The notes: generated from the letters alone by a model not told the origin. DNA of 7,731 nt from CBDUWP01 sp965370955 (GCA_965370955.1 CBDUWP010000069.1:1-7731), one strand, 5' to 3'. Positions 1 through 7,383 are shown, numbered from the stretch's first letter. Numbers and translations are program-made.

Positions 1-2
1 TG

Positions 3-218
3 CTTCTAAAAGATAAAAACGGCAATGATGTTTGGATCGAAATGGGCGGATGCGGAATGGTCGATCCTAATGTTTTTGATGCCGTCAATATCGATAACGA
101 AAAATATACGGGCTGGGCGTTCGGCTTTGGAATCGAACGGCTCGCTATGAGGAAATATGGTATTACAGATATCAGAATGCTTTTTGAAAATGATATCAGA
201 TTCTTAAAACAGTTTTAA
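3..218 (+). CDS. pheS: Phenylalanyl-tRNA synthetase alpha subunit, C-terminal end (5' part outside the window)
   Basis: This is the last 71 codons of PheS, the catalytic alpha subunit of the cytoplasmic alpha2-beta2 enzyme that charges tRNA-Phe. The visible part is the end of the class II catalytic core: WIEMGGCGMVDPNVF, then GWAFGFGIERLAMRKYGI, which is motif 3 with its conserved Arg, then ITDIRMLFENDIRFLKQF at the C-terminus. An ending in LFENDxRFLxQF followed directly by the stop is typical of the family, so this is the natural C-terminus. The start and motifs 1 and 2 lie before the window. pheT is not downstream: lpxI follows in the convergent orientation only 23 bp later. No convincing terminator hairpin is visible in that gap. 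The assignment is from conserved motifs and is close to certain. Confidence 0.96.
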   Translation, partial: LLKDKNGNDVWIEMGGCGMVDPNVFDAVNIDNEKYTGWAFGFGIERLAMRKYGITDIRMLFENDIRFLKQF

Positions 219-241
219 AAAAACATATCCAAAACGCAAAT

Positions 242-1096
242 CTAAATCAACGAATCAACTCCGATTATCGAAAGGCCTAATTCGTCGGCTAGTTTTATGG
301 TGTCATCTTTATCGATGATGATTGTTTTGCCTGCTTCGACAGCTACTGTTTTGCAGCCGTTTTTAGCGAGGCTGTTTATGGTGTCTGGGCCAATGCAGGG
401 GACGTCGAATCTCATGTCTTGATCGACTTTGGCGGTTTTGATCAAGGTCCAATTGCCGGATTTGCATAGACTGGCAGTACGCTCTATCATGGCAGCTGTT
501 CCCTCAATCGCTTCGACTGAAAGCACCTCTTTGTCTTTGACGGCTATCGCTTGGCCAATATCGAGTTTGCCCAGCTCTTTTACGATTTGCCAGCCGAAGT
601 CGATGTCAGCCATAACAGATTTTGAAACGCTTGTTTTGGTCATTAACCCTTTTGCCGCTAAATGTTCTTGGCAATACATGGTTGAGTCCTCCAGTATTAT
701 TCCGCCGCTGGCTAGTTCGTCAGCTATTGCACATAAAATTGAATCGTTGAGTTTGTTTTCTTTTTTCAGTCGCCAATACCAAATCCTGATTGCTCGCCAG
801 TCGGGCAGATATGTTAAAATTCGCCAAGGGGTGAAAATCTGAGTTTTAACGACTCGGCCTACCATGATAGTGTCAGTGACATTGTGCCGTTTTAGTTTTT
901 TTATCCAATTGCCTAATCGGGCTAGCGGCACTGTGTAAAAAAAATCAACTTCTTCGGCCAGTTCGGGTGACACGCTACCGGCGAGGCCTATGCAAGCTAC
1001 ATCAAGCCCTGCATTTTTAGCACCTTTAGCGATCAAAAACGGAAGCCGTCCTTGACCGGCAATCAATCCGATTGTTTTATTGTTATTTGGCTGCAT
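242..1096 (-). CDS. lpxI: UDP-2,3-diacylglucosamine pyrophosphatase LpxI (DUF1009 family)
   Basis: LpxI hydrolyses UDP-2,3-diacylglucosamine to lipid X and UMP, the fourth step of lipid A synthesis, at the inner face of the cytoplasmic membrane. It is the non-homologous replacement for LpxH in many non-gammaproteobacterial Gram-negatives. The 284-residue length is normal for the family. The N-terminal domain opens with IGLIAGQGRLPFLIA (residues 9-23), and the C-terminal domain carries the conserved block KVDQDMRFDVPCIGPDTI (223-240) followed by VAVEAGKTIIID (251-262). The acidic residues in the QDMRFD region are where catalysis is placed in studied LpxI proteins. The ATG lies 33 bp after the lpxD stop, with only a weak ribosome site (ACAGG), so translation probably follows from the lpxD transcript. 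The gene converges on pheS. An antisense open frame at 429-842 is a shadow. Confidence 0.95.
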   Translation of the reverse strand: MQPNNNKTIGLIAGQGRLPFLIAKGAKNAGLDVACIGLAGSVSPELAEEVDFFYTVPLARLGNWIKKLKRHNVTDTIMVGRVVKTQIFTPWRILTYLPDWRAIRIWYWRLKKENKLNDSILCAIADELASGGIILEDSTMYCQEHLAAKGLMTKTSVSKSVMADIDFGWQIVKELGKLDIGQAIAVKDKEVLSVEAIEGTAAMIERTASLCKSGNWTLIKTAKVDQDMRFDVPCIGPDTINSLAKNGCKTVAVEAGKTIIIDKDDTIKLADELGLSIIGVDSLI

Positions 1097-1129
1097 AATT
1101 TGCCTGTGCTATTATAAATTGATTTTGTA

Positions 1130-2158
1130 CTATGACGATTTTTCAAGTTTGTCTATACGCTTTTTATTTCTTTTGATGTTGTTTTTTAGTTTTGGCAACG
1201 CATTAACGAGACTGAATACTCGTTTGGCTTTGCTGGCTTCGATCGCCGGTGAGCCGAGCAGTATTTCGCCATCGGAGGCGTCACTTACGACACCTGAACG
1301 GCCGCCAATTTGCACGAAATTGCCAATTTTCAAATGGCCCAAAATACCGGTTTGGCCGCCTATTACGCAATGATGGCCAACTGTTGTAGAGCCGGCTACT
1401 CCGACTTTTGGCACTATCAGGCAATGGGCTCCGATTTTTACGCCGTGACCTATCGCAACGTGATCGCCCATCTTGGTGCCTTTGCCGATTATTGTGCTGT
1501 CTAAAGCTCCTCTTTCGATTTCGCAGCCAGAGCCGATTTCGACATCGTCCTCGATTATGACGTTACCGATATGAGGGATTTTATGATGAGCCCCGTCATG
1601 TGTGGCATAGCCGAAGCCGTCTTCGCCAATGGTGACATTTGGATATATGGTGACATTGTTGCCGATGATACATTTTTCGCAAACTACGGTGTTGGGATAT
1701 ATTATGCAGCCATTGCCGATGGTTGTGTCTGTGCCGATATAGACGCCGGGATAAATGTTGCAGTCGTCGCCAATGGTTACTCCGTCTTCGATCGTGACAT
1801 TGTTGTGAATGTTGCAGTTTTTGCCTATTTTGGCTGTGTCGCTGATGGCGGCTTTATCACTGATGCCCGTTTGTTTGTGTGGTTTGTGGCCGTGCAAAAG
1901 AACGACTATTTCCCTAAAAGCAAAATAAGGGTCGTCGCAAATTAGCAACGATGCGCTGGTGTCTGTAAATTCCTTGTTGACAATGATGACAGAAGCTTTG
2001 GTGGTGTTTACATATTTTTCATATTTTTTGTTGGCTAAAAAAGTTATCTGATTTTTACCTGCCGATTCAAGCGTCGCAGCTGAATTGATGATTGTTTCGC
2101 CATCGCCAATGATTTCGCCGCCAACGAATTTGGCAAGCTGAGCTAAAGTTTTTTGCAT
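1130..2158 (-). CDS. lpxD: UDP-3-O-(3-hydroxyacyl)glucosamine N-acyltransferase LpxD
   Basis: LpxD transfers a 3-hydroxyacyl chain from acyl-ACP to the 2-amino group of UDP-3-O-acylglucosamine, the third step of lipid A synthesis, as a cytoplasmic homotrimer. The 342-residue length matches the family. Residues 1-90 form the N-terminal uridine-binding domain (LAQLAKFVGGEIIGDG, then ITFLANKKY). Residues ~100-295 are left-handed beta-helix hexapeptide repeats of the [IV]GxxxxI type. The family motif GEDGFGYA (178-185) and KIPHIGNV (193-200) are present. The His in AIGHGV (about residue 238) aligns with the catalytic His of the E. coli enzyme. The C-terminal Lys-rich helix (~308-342) is where acyl-ACP binds in known structures. 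The ATG is supported by an AAAGGA ribosome site 8 nt upstream. The gene has its own strong promoter candidate and is followed 33 bp later by lpxI; fabZ and lpxA, often found here, are absent. Confidence 0.97.
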   Translation of the reverse strand: MQKTLAQLAKFVGGEIIGDGETIINSAATLESAGKNQITFLANKKYEKYVNTTKASVIIVNKEFTDTSASLLICDDPYFAFREIVVLLHGHKPHKQTGISDKAAISDTAKIGKNCNIHNNVTIEDGVTIGDDCNIYPGVYIGTDTTIGNGCIIYPNTVVCEKCIIGNNVTIYPNVTIGEDGFGYATHDGAHHKIPHIGNVIIEDDVEIGSGCEIERGALDSTIIGKGTKMGDHVAIGHGVKIGAHCLIVPKVGVAGSTTVGHHCVIGGQTGILGHLKIGNFVQIGGRSGVVSDASDGEILLGSPAIEASKAKRVFSLVNALPKLKNNIKRNKKRIDKLEKSS

Positions 2159-2166
2159 AGATTTTA

Positions 2167-2172
2167 TCCTTT
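2167..2172 (-). promoter_or_regulatory. Ribosome binding site of lpxD
   Basis: On the minus strand AAAGGA lies 8 nt before the lpxD ATG. This is a good match to the anti-Shine-Dalgarno complement and supports the chosen start, which also gives the expected N-terminal domain. Confidence 0.75.
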
Positions 2173-2194
2173 GAATTTGTCAATTAACTTGAGC

Positions 2195-2222
2195 ATTATA
2201 TCATAACGACCGGTTCGGTCAA
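2195..2222 (-). promoter_or_regulatory. Sigma70-type promoter candidate for lpxD-lpxI
   Basis: On the minus strand a -35 box TTGACC (2217-2222, 5 of 6 consensus bases) and a perfect -10 box TATAAT (2195-2200) are separated by 16 bp. Transcription would start about 30 bp before the lpxD ATG, giving a short leader that contains the AAAGGA ribosome site. The promoter sits in the 85-bp gap after mnmA, so lpxD-lpxI need not depend on read-through. A perfect inverted repeat overlaps the -35 box and is listed separately. The call rests on consensus matching only. Confidence 0.7.
2208..2220. repeat. Perfect 5-bp inverted repeat (GACCG-GTT-CGGTC) over the lpxD -35 box
   Basis: GACCG (2208-2212) and CGGTC (2216-2220) are exact inverted copies around a 3-base centre. 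The second arm covers four bases of the -35 box. The position suits a small operator. The same sequence could instead be a weak RNA hairpin at the end of the mnmA transcript, but no uridine run follows it on the minus strand, so a standard intrinsic terminator is unlikely. The arms are short enough to arise by chance. Confidence 0.35.
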
Positions 2223-2243
2223 CTGGTGATATTTGATGATGGA

Positions 2244-3305
2244 TTAATCGAGGATTTTTTCTATCCAGCTGCCGCCTAAGACCTTTAGTCCGAAATCATC
2301 CTGTTTATAAACGACACATAGCTGGCCCGGCGTTATCGCGAAAACAGGTTCATCAAAGGTGATTTCAAGTTTGTCACCGCATATTTTGACATAGCCTAAA
2401 GCTGGTGGCGAATTGTATCGCAGTTTTATCAAAGCTGGAAAATTTGAGCAAGCTGGCTCAACCAGCCAGTTAGCCCCTGATGTCAGCAGTTTATTATTCA
2501 TCAAAGCAGGTTTTGGCCCTAGAACGACACGATTGTTTTTTGCGTCCAAGTGACAAACATAATAAGGTTCGCCCATCGCTACGTCTAGTCCGCGCCGCTG
2601 ACCGATTGTATATTTGTGGATTCCGTTGTGGCTCCCGAGAATATTGCCGCCGGTATCGACGATGTCACCTTGTTGGATTAGCTCCGGACATAAATTTTCC
2701 ACAAAGCCTGCGTAATCGCCATCGGGAACAAAACAAATGTCTTGGGATTCAGGTTTGTTTTCTAAATTGATTCCTAAACTTGAAACAAGCTCACGGGCAA
2801 AAGATTTATCGCGATCGCCCATCGGCATTTTTATATATCCTAGCTGCCGTTTATCGATCATGGCCAAAACATAAGACTGATCTTTTTTCAGATTTGATGA
2901 CTGATATAAAAAGTTTTGGCCGTTTGTGTTTATAATTTGGCAGTAGTGACCGGTGGCAAAGTAATCGACATTTTTACTTTTGGCTAGCTCAATCAATTTG
3001 CCAAATTTGAAATAGCGATTACAAACGACGCAAGGATTTGGCGTGCGTGCTGATTTATATTCGTTGCAAAAATAGTCGGTGATTCGGCTAAATTCCTGTC
3101 GGCAGTCTAGTGCCTCTAATTTTATGTTTAGCTGTTTAGCTGCTTTTTCAGCGAAAGCTAGTTCGCCTAGTGACCGATCGCAAGAGATCATAAAAATCGC
3201 CTGACAAATGAAACCCTCTCTTTGGAGCAATATCGCAGAAGCCGTGCTGTCGATACCTCCGCTAAATGCGATTAAGACTGTTTTGTGTTTGTTTATATGT
3301 GACAT
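2244..3305 (-). CDS. mnmA: tRNA-specific 2-thiouridylase MnmA
   Basis: MnmA activates C2 of the wobble uridine (U34) of tRNA-Lys, tRNA-Glu and tRNA-Gln with ATP and inserts sulfur delivered by a persulfide relay, forming s2U in the cytoplasm. The 353-residue length is close to the usual ~360. The N-terminal PP-loop SGGIDS (15-20) binds ATP. TPNPCVVCNRYFKFG (88-102) holds the first catalytic Cys, in CNR (about residue 95), and PESQDICFVPDGDY (185-198) holds the second (about 191). ATGHY (117-121), KDQSYVLAMI (141-150) and KYTIGQRRGL (231-240) are further family signatures, and the C-terminal beta-barrel domain is complete. It starts 11 bp after the FG-GAP gene stop and has no good ribosome site of its own (AGGG is only 2 nt from the ATG). 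It is therefore probably translated by coupling from that upstream gene. Confidence 0.97.
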   Translation of the reverse strand: MSHINKHKTVLIAFSGGIDSTASAILLQREGFICQAIFMISCDRSLGELAFAEKAAKQLNIKLEALDCRQEFSRITDYFCNEYKSARTPNPCVVCNRYFKFGKLIELAKSKNVDYFATGHYCQIINTNGQNFLYQSSNLKKDQSYVLAMIDKRQLGYIKMPMGDRDKSFARELVSSLGINLENKPESQDICFVPDGDYAGFVENLCPELIQQGDIVDTGGNILGSHNGIHKYTIGQRRGLDVAMGEPYYVCHLDAKNNRVVLGPKPALMNNKLLTSGANWLVEPACSNFPALIKLRYNSPPALGYVKICGDKLEITFDEPVFAITPGQLCVVYKQDDFGLKVLGGSWIEKILD

Positions 3306-3316
3306 TGCCCTAACCG

Positions 3317-5668
3317 CTAATTTTGTGGATATATGATGATTCTGTCGTGAATGATTGTCACGAGATCGTTTTTATTGTCACCGGTGACATCTGCTATGGT
3401 CAGCTCTCTCGGGGTGACATTGGAACTGTTCTGCTCTTTTTGGAAATGCTTTTCGTTGAACACTCGAAATCTCATAGCCGAAACAGGTTCGGCATTTTCG
3501 GTCATAGTTAATATTTCAAGGTGAGTTTTTTTATATTCGACCATAACAATATCAGTGTTTTTGTCCGCATTTATGTCACCGATCGCCATTTTGGCATATA
3601 AACCGTCTCGTATCTTTGTTTCATAATTGAACAGTTGCTTGGTGTGGAGCGTTGGTGTGCCAGTTGCAGCAATCGTGATAATGGCGAAGCTGTTGCCGTC
3701 AAATATGATTAGGTGATTGTTTTTGCCATTTAGAATGATTTGTTGGAATTTTAGGTTTGGATTTTTGCTCCAGTCGCCGACATAGATCTCTCTATCGAAG
3801 CGGTATATTTTGTCGTCGCTTTGTTTGAAAATCTGCAATTCATCTTCTTTACTGTTGAGCATTACCATCGTGGCCGGTTCAGTCTTGTTGAGTTTGAAAG
3901 TAGTCGCGGCAATGATCGTGTCTTCAGGTGTTTTTGAATTGTACTGATCTATGACAGTCCATGTTTGGCCATTATTGAATTTGAGGCTTCTCAAAAAATT
4001 GTCCTGTATTAGGATCAAATCTTCGCTTGTGTTATTAGCGATTGCGGCTGTTATGATTGAGCCTGCTGAGGCTGATTTTATAAGGCTAAGCTGGGCGGCG
4101 GGGCTATCTACTACCTGAAATTCCCTAAAGTTTGTTTGCCTAATGAAAATTGGAGGATCGTATTGGCTTACGAGAATTATTATGTCGAGTTTTCCATCTT
4201 GATCTGCATCGACAATTTTTATGTTTTCCGGATTCGATATAAGTTTTTCGAGTTTACAGATGGTGACATCCCTGTTGGATTTGTCATCAGGGTCGCTTTT
4301 GTTCGGATTGATATTATACAAAATCGCAAGTGACCTGTTGTCGTTGGCGTCTGCTGAGACATATACGCAATCGATTGTGCCGTCGAGGTCAATATCTGAC
4401 AGCTGCATCGCAACTGGTTCATCAGTTATTTTCAGAGGTTTTGGAAAGCTTATCCGCTTATTTTTGAATTGGCTGATTCCGATAGTTTTTTCTTTTATGC
4501 TTAAGCATGCAATTTCAGCTCGGCTGTCGCCATCGATATCCGCCGCAATCATAGCGGTTATGTTGGCCAGTGACGGGAATTCAATCGATTTATTTATATT
4601 GCCTTCTTCGGATTGCTTATATAGTGAAAGCTCAGCAGAATCTGGTGAACTGATAACGATATCGTCTAGATTGTCGCCATCAAAATCGGCGATGACCATA
4701 TTGCGTTTTTTTGCGTTAGAGGTTTTCGGCAATTGGTGATATTCAATTGGCCAATCGAGATCGCTGTTTTTAGAATCGGATACCATCTTATAGCAGGTTA
4801 AGCGGCCTGTTTTATTTTCAACGGTTAGGATTTCATTGTCGGCTTTGTCGTCTAAATTATAAAATTTTGTCGCCCATGGTTGTTCGATGAAGAAATTTCG
4901 GCAAGGGCCCAGCGAACCATTTTTTAGGCCTAAGTAAACGGACAAAGGTTTTTTCTCATTGTTTGTTACTGTTATCAAGTCGCTGAAACTGTCGCCATTG
5001 ATATCTGAGATATGGATACTTTTTATTTTCGATGAAACGGGAATTTGGACGGGGCTGTCCAAGTTGCCTGATTTGTTCTGAGTGACTAGGTATATACATT
5101 CTTTCCCAGCGATAACAATGTCATCGAGTCCGTCGCCATTTATGTCGCCGCAGGCAAGAGCTTTTTTAGTCAATAGGCCTTTTTTAACTGTGACGATTTT
5201 GGCTTTTTGCCATTTCAAAATGGCTGAGCCAGTATTGTTTTTTTGTTGTAAGAGAATGTATAAATTTTTTGGATGGCCGTAAAAAGCTATATCGATTAAG
5301 CCATCGTTATTGAAGTCGCTGCATTTCAATGAATATATTTTTTGATATAGCGAAATTGGCTGCTTGTCAAACCTATTAGCTGGCAAAATCAGATTCATAT
5401 CTTCATCGTAACCGCTGTCGTGCCCTATGGAATCTTTCTGCAGGAAAATCTCGATTTTTGATTTTTTATTGTTAGCAACTACTATGTCTTTTTTGCCATC
5501 ATTATTTAGATCGACTATGTTAAGATTCGATATTTTGTTGTCCAGCTTGATGACCTCCATCTCACCAAAGCCGAAATATTTGGATAAATCCCTATTTTCG
5601 CCACCTGAAACGCTGTGACAGCAGCTGCATACAAATAATACCATGATTGTGATTTTGATTAAACGCAT
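3317..5668 (-). CDS. Exported FG-GAP/VCBS repeat protein, beta-propeller type, function unknown
   Basis: This 783-residue protein has an export signal: MRLIK, a hydrophobic stretch to about residue 17, then VCSCCHSVSGG. Lipoprotein cleavage before C16 or ordinary cleavage near residue 21 are both possible. The mature part repeats the calcium-binding type motif Dx[ND]xDxxxD of FG-GAP/VCBS repeats, each followed by a hydrophobic strand: about residues 53, 118, 175, 222, 328, 377, 425, 487, 698 and 760. A degenerate copy may lie near 273. The stretch ~500-695 has lost the motif but keeps a similar strand pattern. Such proteins fold as integrin-like propellers and are common as cell-surface or periplasmic proteins in Planctomycetota; ligand or partner cannot be read from the sequence. 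No enzymatic domain, dockerin or sorting tail is visible. The ATG has a GGAGG site 9 nt upstream and a promoter behind it. mnmA follows after 11 bp. Confidence 0.9.
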   Translation of the reverse strand: MRLIKITIMVLFVCSCCHSVSGGENRDLSKYFGFGEMEVIKLDNKISNLNIVDLNNDGKKDIVVANNKKSKIEIFLQKDSIGHDSGYDEDMNLILPANRFDKQPISLYQKIYSLKCSDFNNDGLIDIAFYGHPKNLYILLQQKNNTGSAILKWQKAKIVTVKKGLLTKKALACGDINGDGLDDIVIAGKECIYLVTQNKSGNLDSPVQIPVSSKIKSIHISDINGDSFSDLITVTNNEKKPLSVYLGLKNGSLGPCRNFFIEQPWATKFYNLDDKADNEILTVENKTGRLTCYKMVSDSKNSDLDWPIEYHQLPKTSNAKKRNMVIADFDGDNLDDIVISSPDSAELSLYKQSEEGNINKSIEFPSLANITAMIAADIDGDSRAEIACLSIKEKTIGISQFKNKRISFPKPLKITDEPVAMQLSDIDLDGTIDCVYVSADANDNRSLAILYNINPNKSDPDDKSNRDVTICKLEKLISNPENIKIVDADQDGKLDIIILVSQYDPPIFIRQTNFREFQVVDSPAAQLSLIKSASAGSIITAAIANNTSEDLILIQDNFLRSLKFNNGQTWTVIDQYNSKTPEDTIIAATTFKLNKTEPATMVMLNSKEDELQIFKQSDDKIYRFDREIYVGDWSKNPNLKFQQIILNGKNNHLIIFDGNSFAIITIAATGTPTLHTKQLFNYETKIRDGLYAKMAIGDINADKNTDIVMVEYKKTHLEILTMTENAEPVSAMRFRVFNEKHFQKEQNSSNVTPRELTIADVTGDNKNDLVTIIHDRIIIYPQN

Positions 5669-5677
5669 AAAAATTGG

Positions 5678-5682
5678 CCTCC
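5678..5682 (-). promoter_or_regulatory. Ribosome binding site of the FG-GAP protein gene, inside a small inverted repeat
   Basis: On the minus strand GGAGG lies 9 nt before the ATG at 5668. It overlaps a perfect 5-bp inverted repeat (ATTGG-CCT-CCAAT on the plus strand, 5673-5685), so in the mRNA part of the ribosome site would sit in the loop and one arm of a short hairpin. The hairpin has only 5 pairs and may not be stable. Confidence 0.7.
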
Positions 5683-5706
5683 AATATATTTACTTTAATT
5701 TGGGTA

Positions 5707-5735
5707 AGTATACTCACTCGCCGCTGTGATATCAA
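5707..5735 (-). promoter_or_regulatory. Sigma70-type promoter candidate for the FG-GAP gene and mnmA
   Basis: On the minus strand a -35 box TTGATA (5730-5735) and a -10 box TATACT (5707-5712) are separated by the ideal 17 bp. Each box differs from consensus at one position. Transcription would begin close to 5700, about 30 bp before the FG-GAP gene ATG. It lies in the 107-bp gap after the TPR gene, marking the start of a new transcription unit. The call rests on consensus matching only. Confidence 0.7.
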
Positions 5736-5775
5736 TAGTTTTGTTTCTTGGCAGAGGGGCGGAGGATGACTGCGG

Positions 5776-7383
5776 CTATTTTAGCTTGTCGTTTATCTCT
5801 GTCAGCAAATCTTGGGAAATTTCAAGGCCCAATCGCTCGGCGGTTATCAGATGTTTTTGAGCTTGACTGTATTTTTCCAATTGATAAAACACGTAACCCA
5901 GACCACTGTGCGCTTTTGCGATTTGTGAATCGACAGAGAGAGCCTTTTGATATTTTAAAGCAGATTTGTGGAATTGATTGATGTTGGAATAAGCTGCTCC
6001 AAGATTGTATAAAACCATCGTGTTGGCAGGGGCTAATTGCTCGGCTTTTTTATACCAATCGATAGCTGGTTTGTATTTTTGCATCTTAAAATATGTGTTG
6101 CCGAGATTTATATAAGCATCAATCATGTTTTTGTCCAAAGAGATAGCTTTTTTATAGGCTTTTATTTCTTTGTCCGTATCACCGATTTTCTCCCAGCATA
6201 AGCCCAAGCCAAAATAAGCTTGTGCAATATCGCTCTTAAGTGACAAGGCTTTCTGGTAATTATATTTGGCGTTGATCGGGTCATCCATATTGAAATACGC
6301 GTCGGCGATTTGTCTATATAAATTGTGGTCGTCAGGAGCCCATACCAAGGCGCGTTTCAAAAAGCTGATGGTTTGAGCATACATCTTGAGATAACTGTAT
6401 GCTATTGCGATGTTTTTGTAAGCTGGTACATTATTTGGATCGGTGGCTAGGGATAATCTATATTGATTTATTGCTAAATTGTATTTTTTTTGCTTCAAAT
6501 ATACGTTGCCGATATTGCTGTAGGTTTTGGCATTTTGCGGATTGATATATAGTGACTTTTGATATTCGCTTAGGGCCAGCCGCAGATTATTGCTGTCGAT
6601 ATAGATGTTGCCGAGATTCATGTGGGCCTCTGCCAAAGTGGGGGCAATGTCAATGGCGTTATCGAAAGCTTTTTTGGCGGCGGGATTGTTGTTCGCCGAG
6701 ATATAGCTGTTTCCGAGATTGTTGAAAAAACAACCCAATGATTGACGCTTGGTCAAATTGATCATGTAAATGTTGTCGCCGTCAGGAACCTTGAATTTCT
6801 CGAGATAATGATCGTCAGAAGCAAATTTACCGCCACTGGTGGTCTCAATGTTGAATCGGACGCGGCCATCGTCATATCGAACAAAAAAATGGCCCGGCAC
6901 CACAACGCCGTGAAGAGCAAGGCCGAGACGCTCGCCGATTGATAAATATAATATCGACAGGCTAAGGCAGTAGCCGCGTTTGCGATCCAAAACAGAATGC
7001 AGAAACAGATCATCGGCATTATTGGCGTCATTGACGGCTTTGAAACCCAATTCACTAAAGAGATAATCGTTTATCGTTTCTATAGCGTAATAATTCAGAG
7101 GTATTTTCTTGTCGCTTAAACGCTTTTTAATTTCAATGGCCATCTCGTCAAGCAAGTCCTGACACTGGCGGCCATAAACCATGTCACTCCATTGCTCAGA
7201 GATTATCAAGGCGGCAGTGCCTATGTCGATTTGGTCAGGCTCCAGCCGTAAAACCTGTTCGATAGATCGGACATAAAGTCCGTCGATATTTTCATTGGCC
7301 AGCGGTTCGTCAGCTAGCGCAAACAGATTGCAGGCGAGAACTAATACAGCACAAAAACAGACAATATTTTTTTTATTTAACAT
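5776..7383 (-). CDS. Exported protein with a SirB1-type transglutaminase-like domain followed by nine TPRs
   Basis: The 535-residue protein starts with a signal peptide: MLNKK, a hydrophobic core, and an ALA cleavage site before D25. An alternative lipobox VLAC ends at C18. Residues ~50-210 form a transglutaminase-like domain of the SirB1/Transglut_core2 kind. The candidate catalytic Cys is in RKRGYCLSLS (about residue 139) and the His in VPGHFFVRY (about 165); NIETTSGG (178-185) is where the third residue would be expected. From ~220 to 526 there are nine tandem 34-residue TPRs with near-perfect phasing (start points near 221, 255, 289, 323, 357, 391, 425, 459, 493), many beginning xNLGNxY. 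The likely role is a protein-binding scaffold outside the cytoplasm with a possible cysteine-type hydrolase or binding domain; the reaction is unknown. The ATG has no clear ribosome site (GAGGG is 15 nt away), but an in-frame stop just upstream and the signal peptide fix the start. It lies 22 bp after the DUF167 frame. Confidence 0.88.
   Translation of the reverse strand: MLNKKNIVCFCAVLVLACNLFALADEPLANENIDGLYVRSIEQVLRLEPDQIDIGTAALIISEQWSDMVYGRQCQDLLDEMAIEIKKRLSDKKIPLNYYAIETINDYLFSELGFKAVNDANNADDLFLHSVLDRKRGYCLSLSILYLSIGERLGLALHGVVVPGHFFVRYDDGRVRFNIETTSGGKFASDDHYLEKFKVPDGDNIYMINLTKRQSLGCFFNNLGNSYISANNNPAAKKAFDNAIDIAPTLAEAHMNLGNIYIDSNNLRLALSEYQKSLYINPQNAKTYSNIGNVYLKQKKYNLAINQYRLSLATDPNNVPAYKNIAIAYSYLKMYAQTISFLKRALVWAPDDHNLYRQIADAYFNMDDPINAKYNYQKALSLKSDIAQAYFGLGLCWEKIGDTDKEIKAYKKAISLDKNMIDAYINLGNTYFKMQKYKPAIDWYKKAEQLAPANTMVLYNLGAAYSNINQFHKSALKYQKALSVDSQIAKAHSGLGYVFYQLEKYSQAQKHLITAERLGLEISQDLLTEINDKLK

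Noticed and set aside
204..218. Near-perfect palindrome TTAAAAC-A-GTTTTAA at the pheS end, followed by an A-run, possible terminator
   Set aside because: The arms encode the conserved KQF-stop ending of pheS, are almost all A/T with no room for a stable loop, and no T-run follows on the plus strand.
429..842. 137-codon open frame on the plus strand opposite lpxI
   Set aside because: lpxI on the minus strand is conserved along its whole length. The antisense frame is Ser/Ile-rich with no family features.
1111..1116. TATAAT on the minus strand just before lpxI, possible separate promoter
   Set aside because: No acceptable -35 box at 15-19 bp. The hexamer is in the AT-rich lpxD-lpxI gap and easily arises by chance.
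1571..1945. 124-codon open frame on the plus strand opposite lpxD
   Set aside because: Its GDI/ANG-type periodicity is the antisense image of the hexapeptide repeats of lpxD. It has no ribosome site and no recognisable domain.
4221..4739. 172-codon open frame on the plus strand opposite the FG-GAP gene
   Set aside because: Recurrent SLLSPS/SPSKSA-like strings are antisense readings of the repeated calcium-binding motif codons, not a gene.
5736..5775. Possible terminator after the TPR gene
   Set aside because: Pyrimidine-rich on the minus strand with no self-complementary arms and no T-run.
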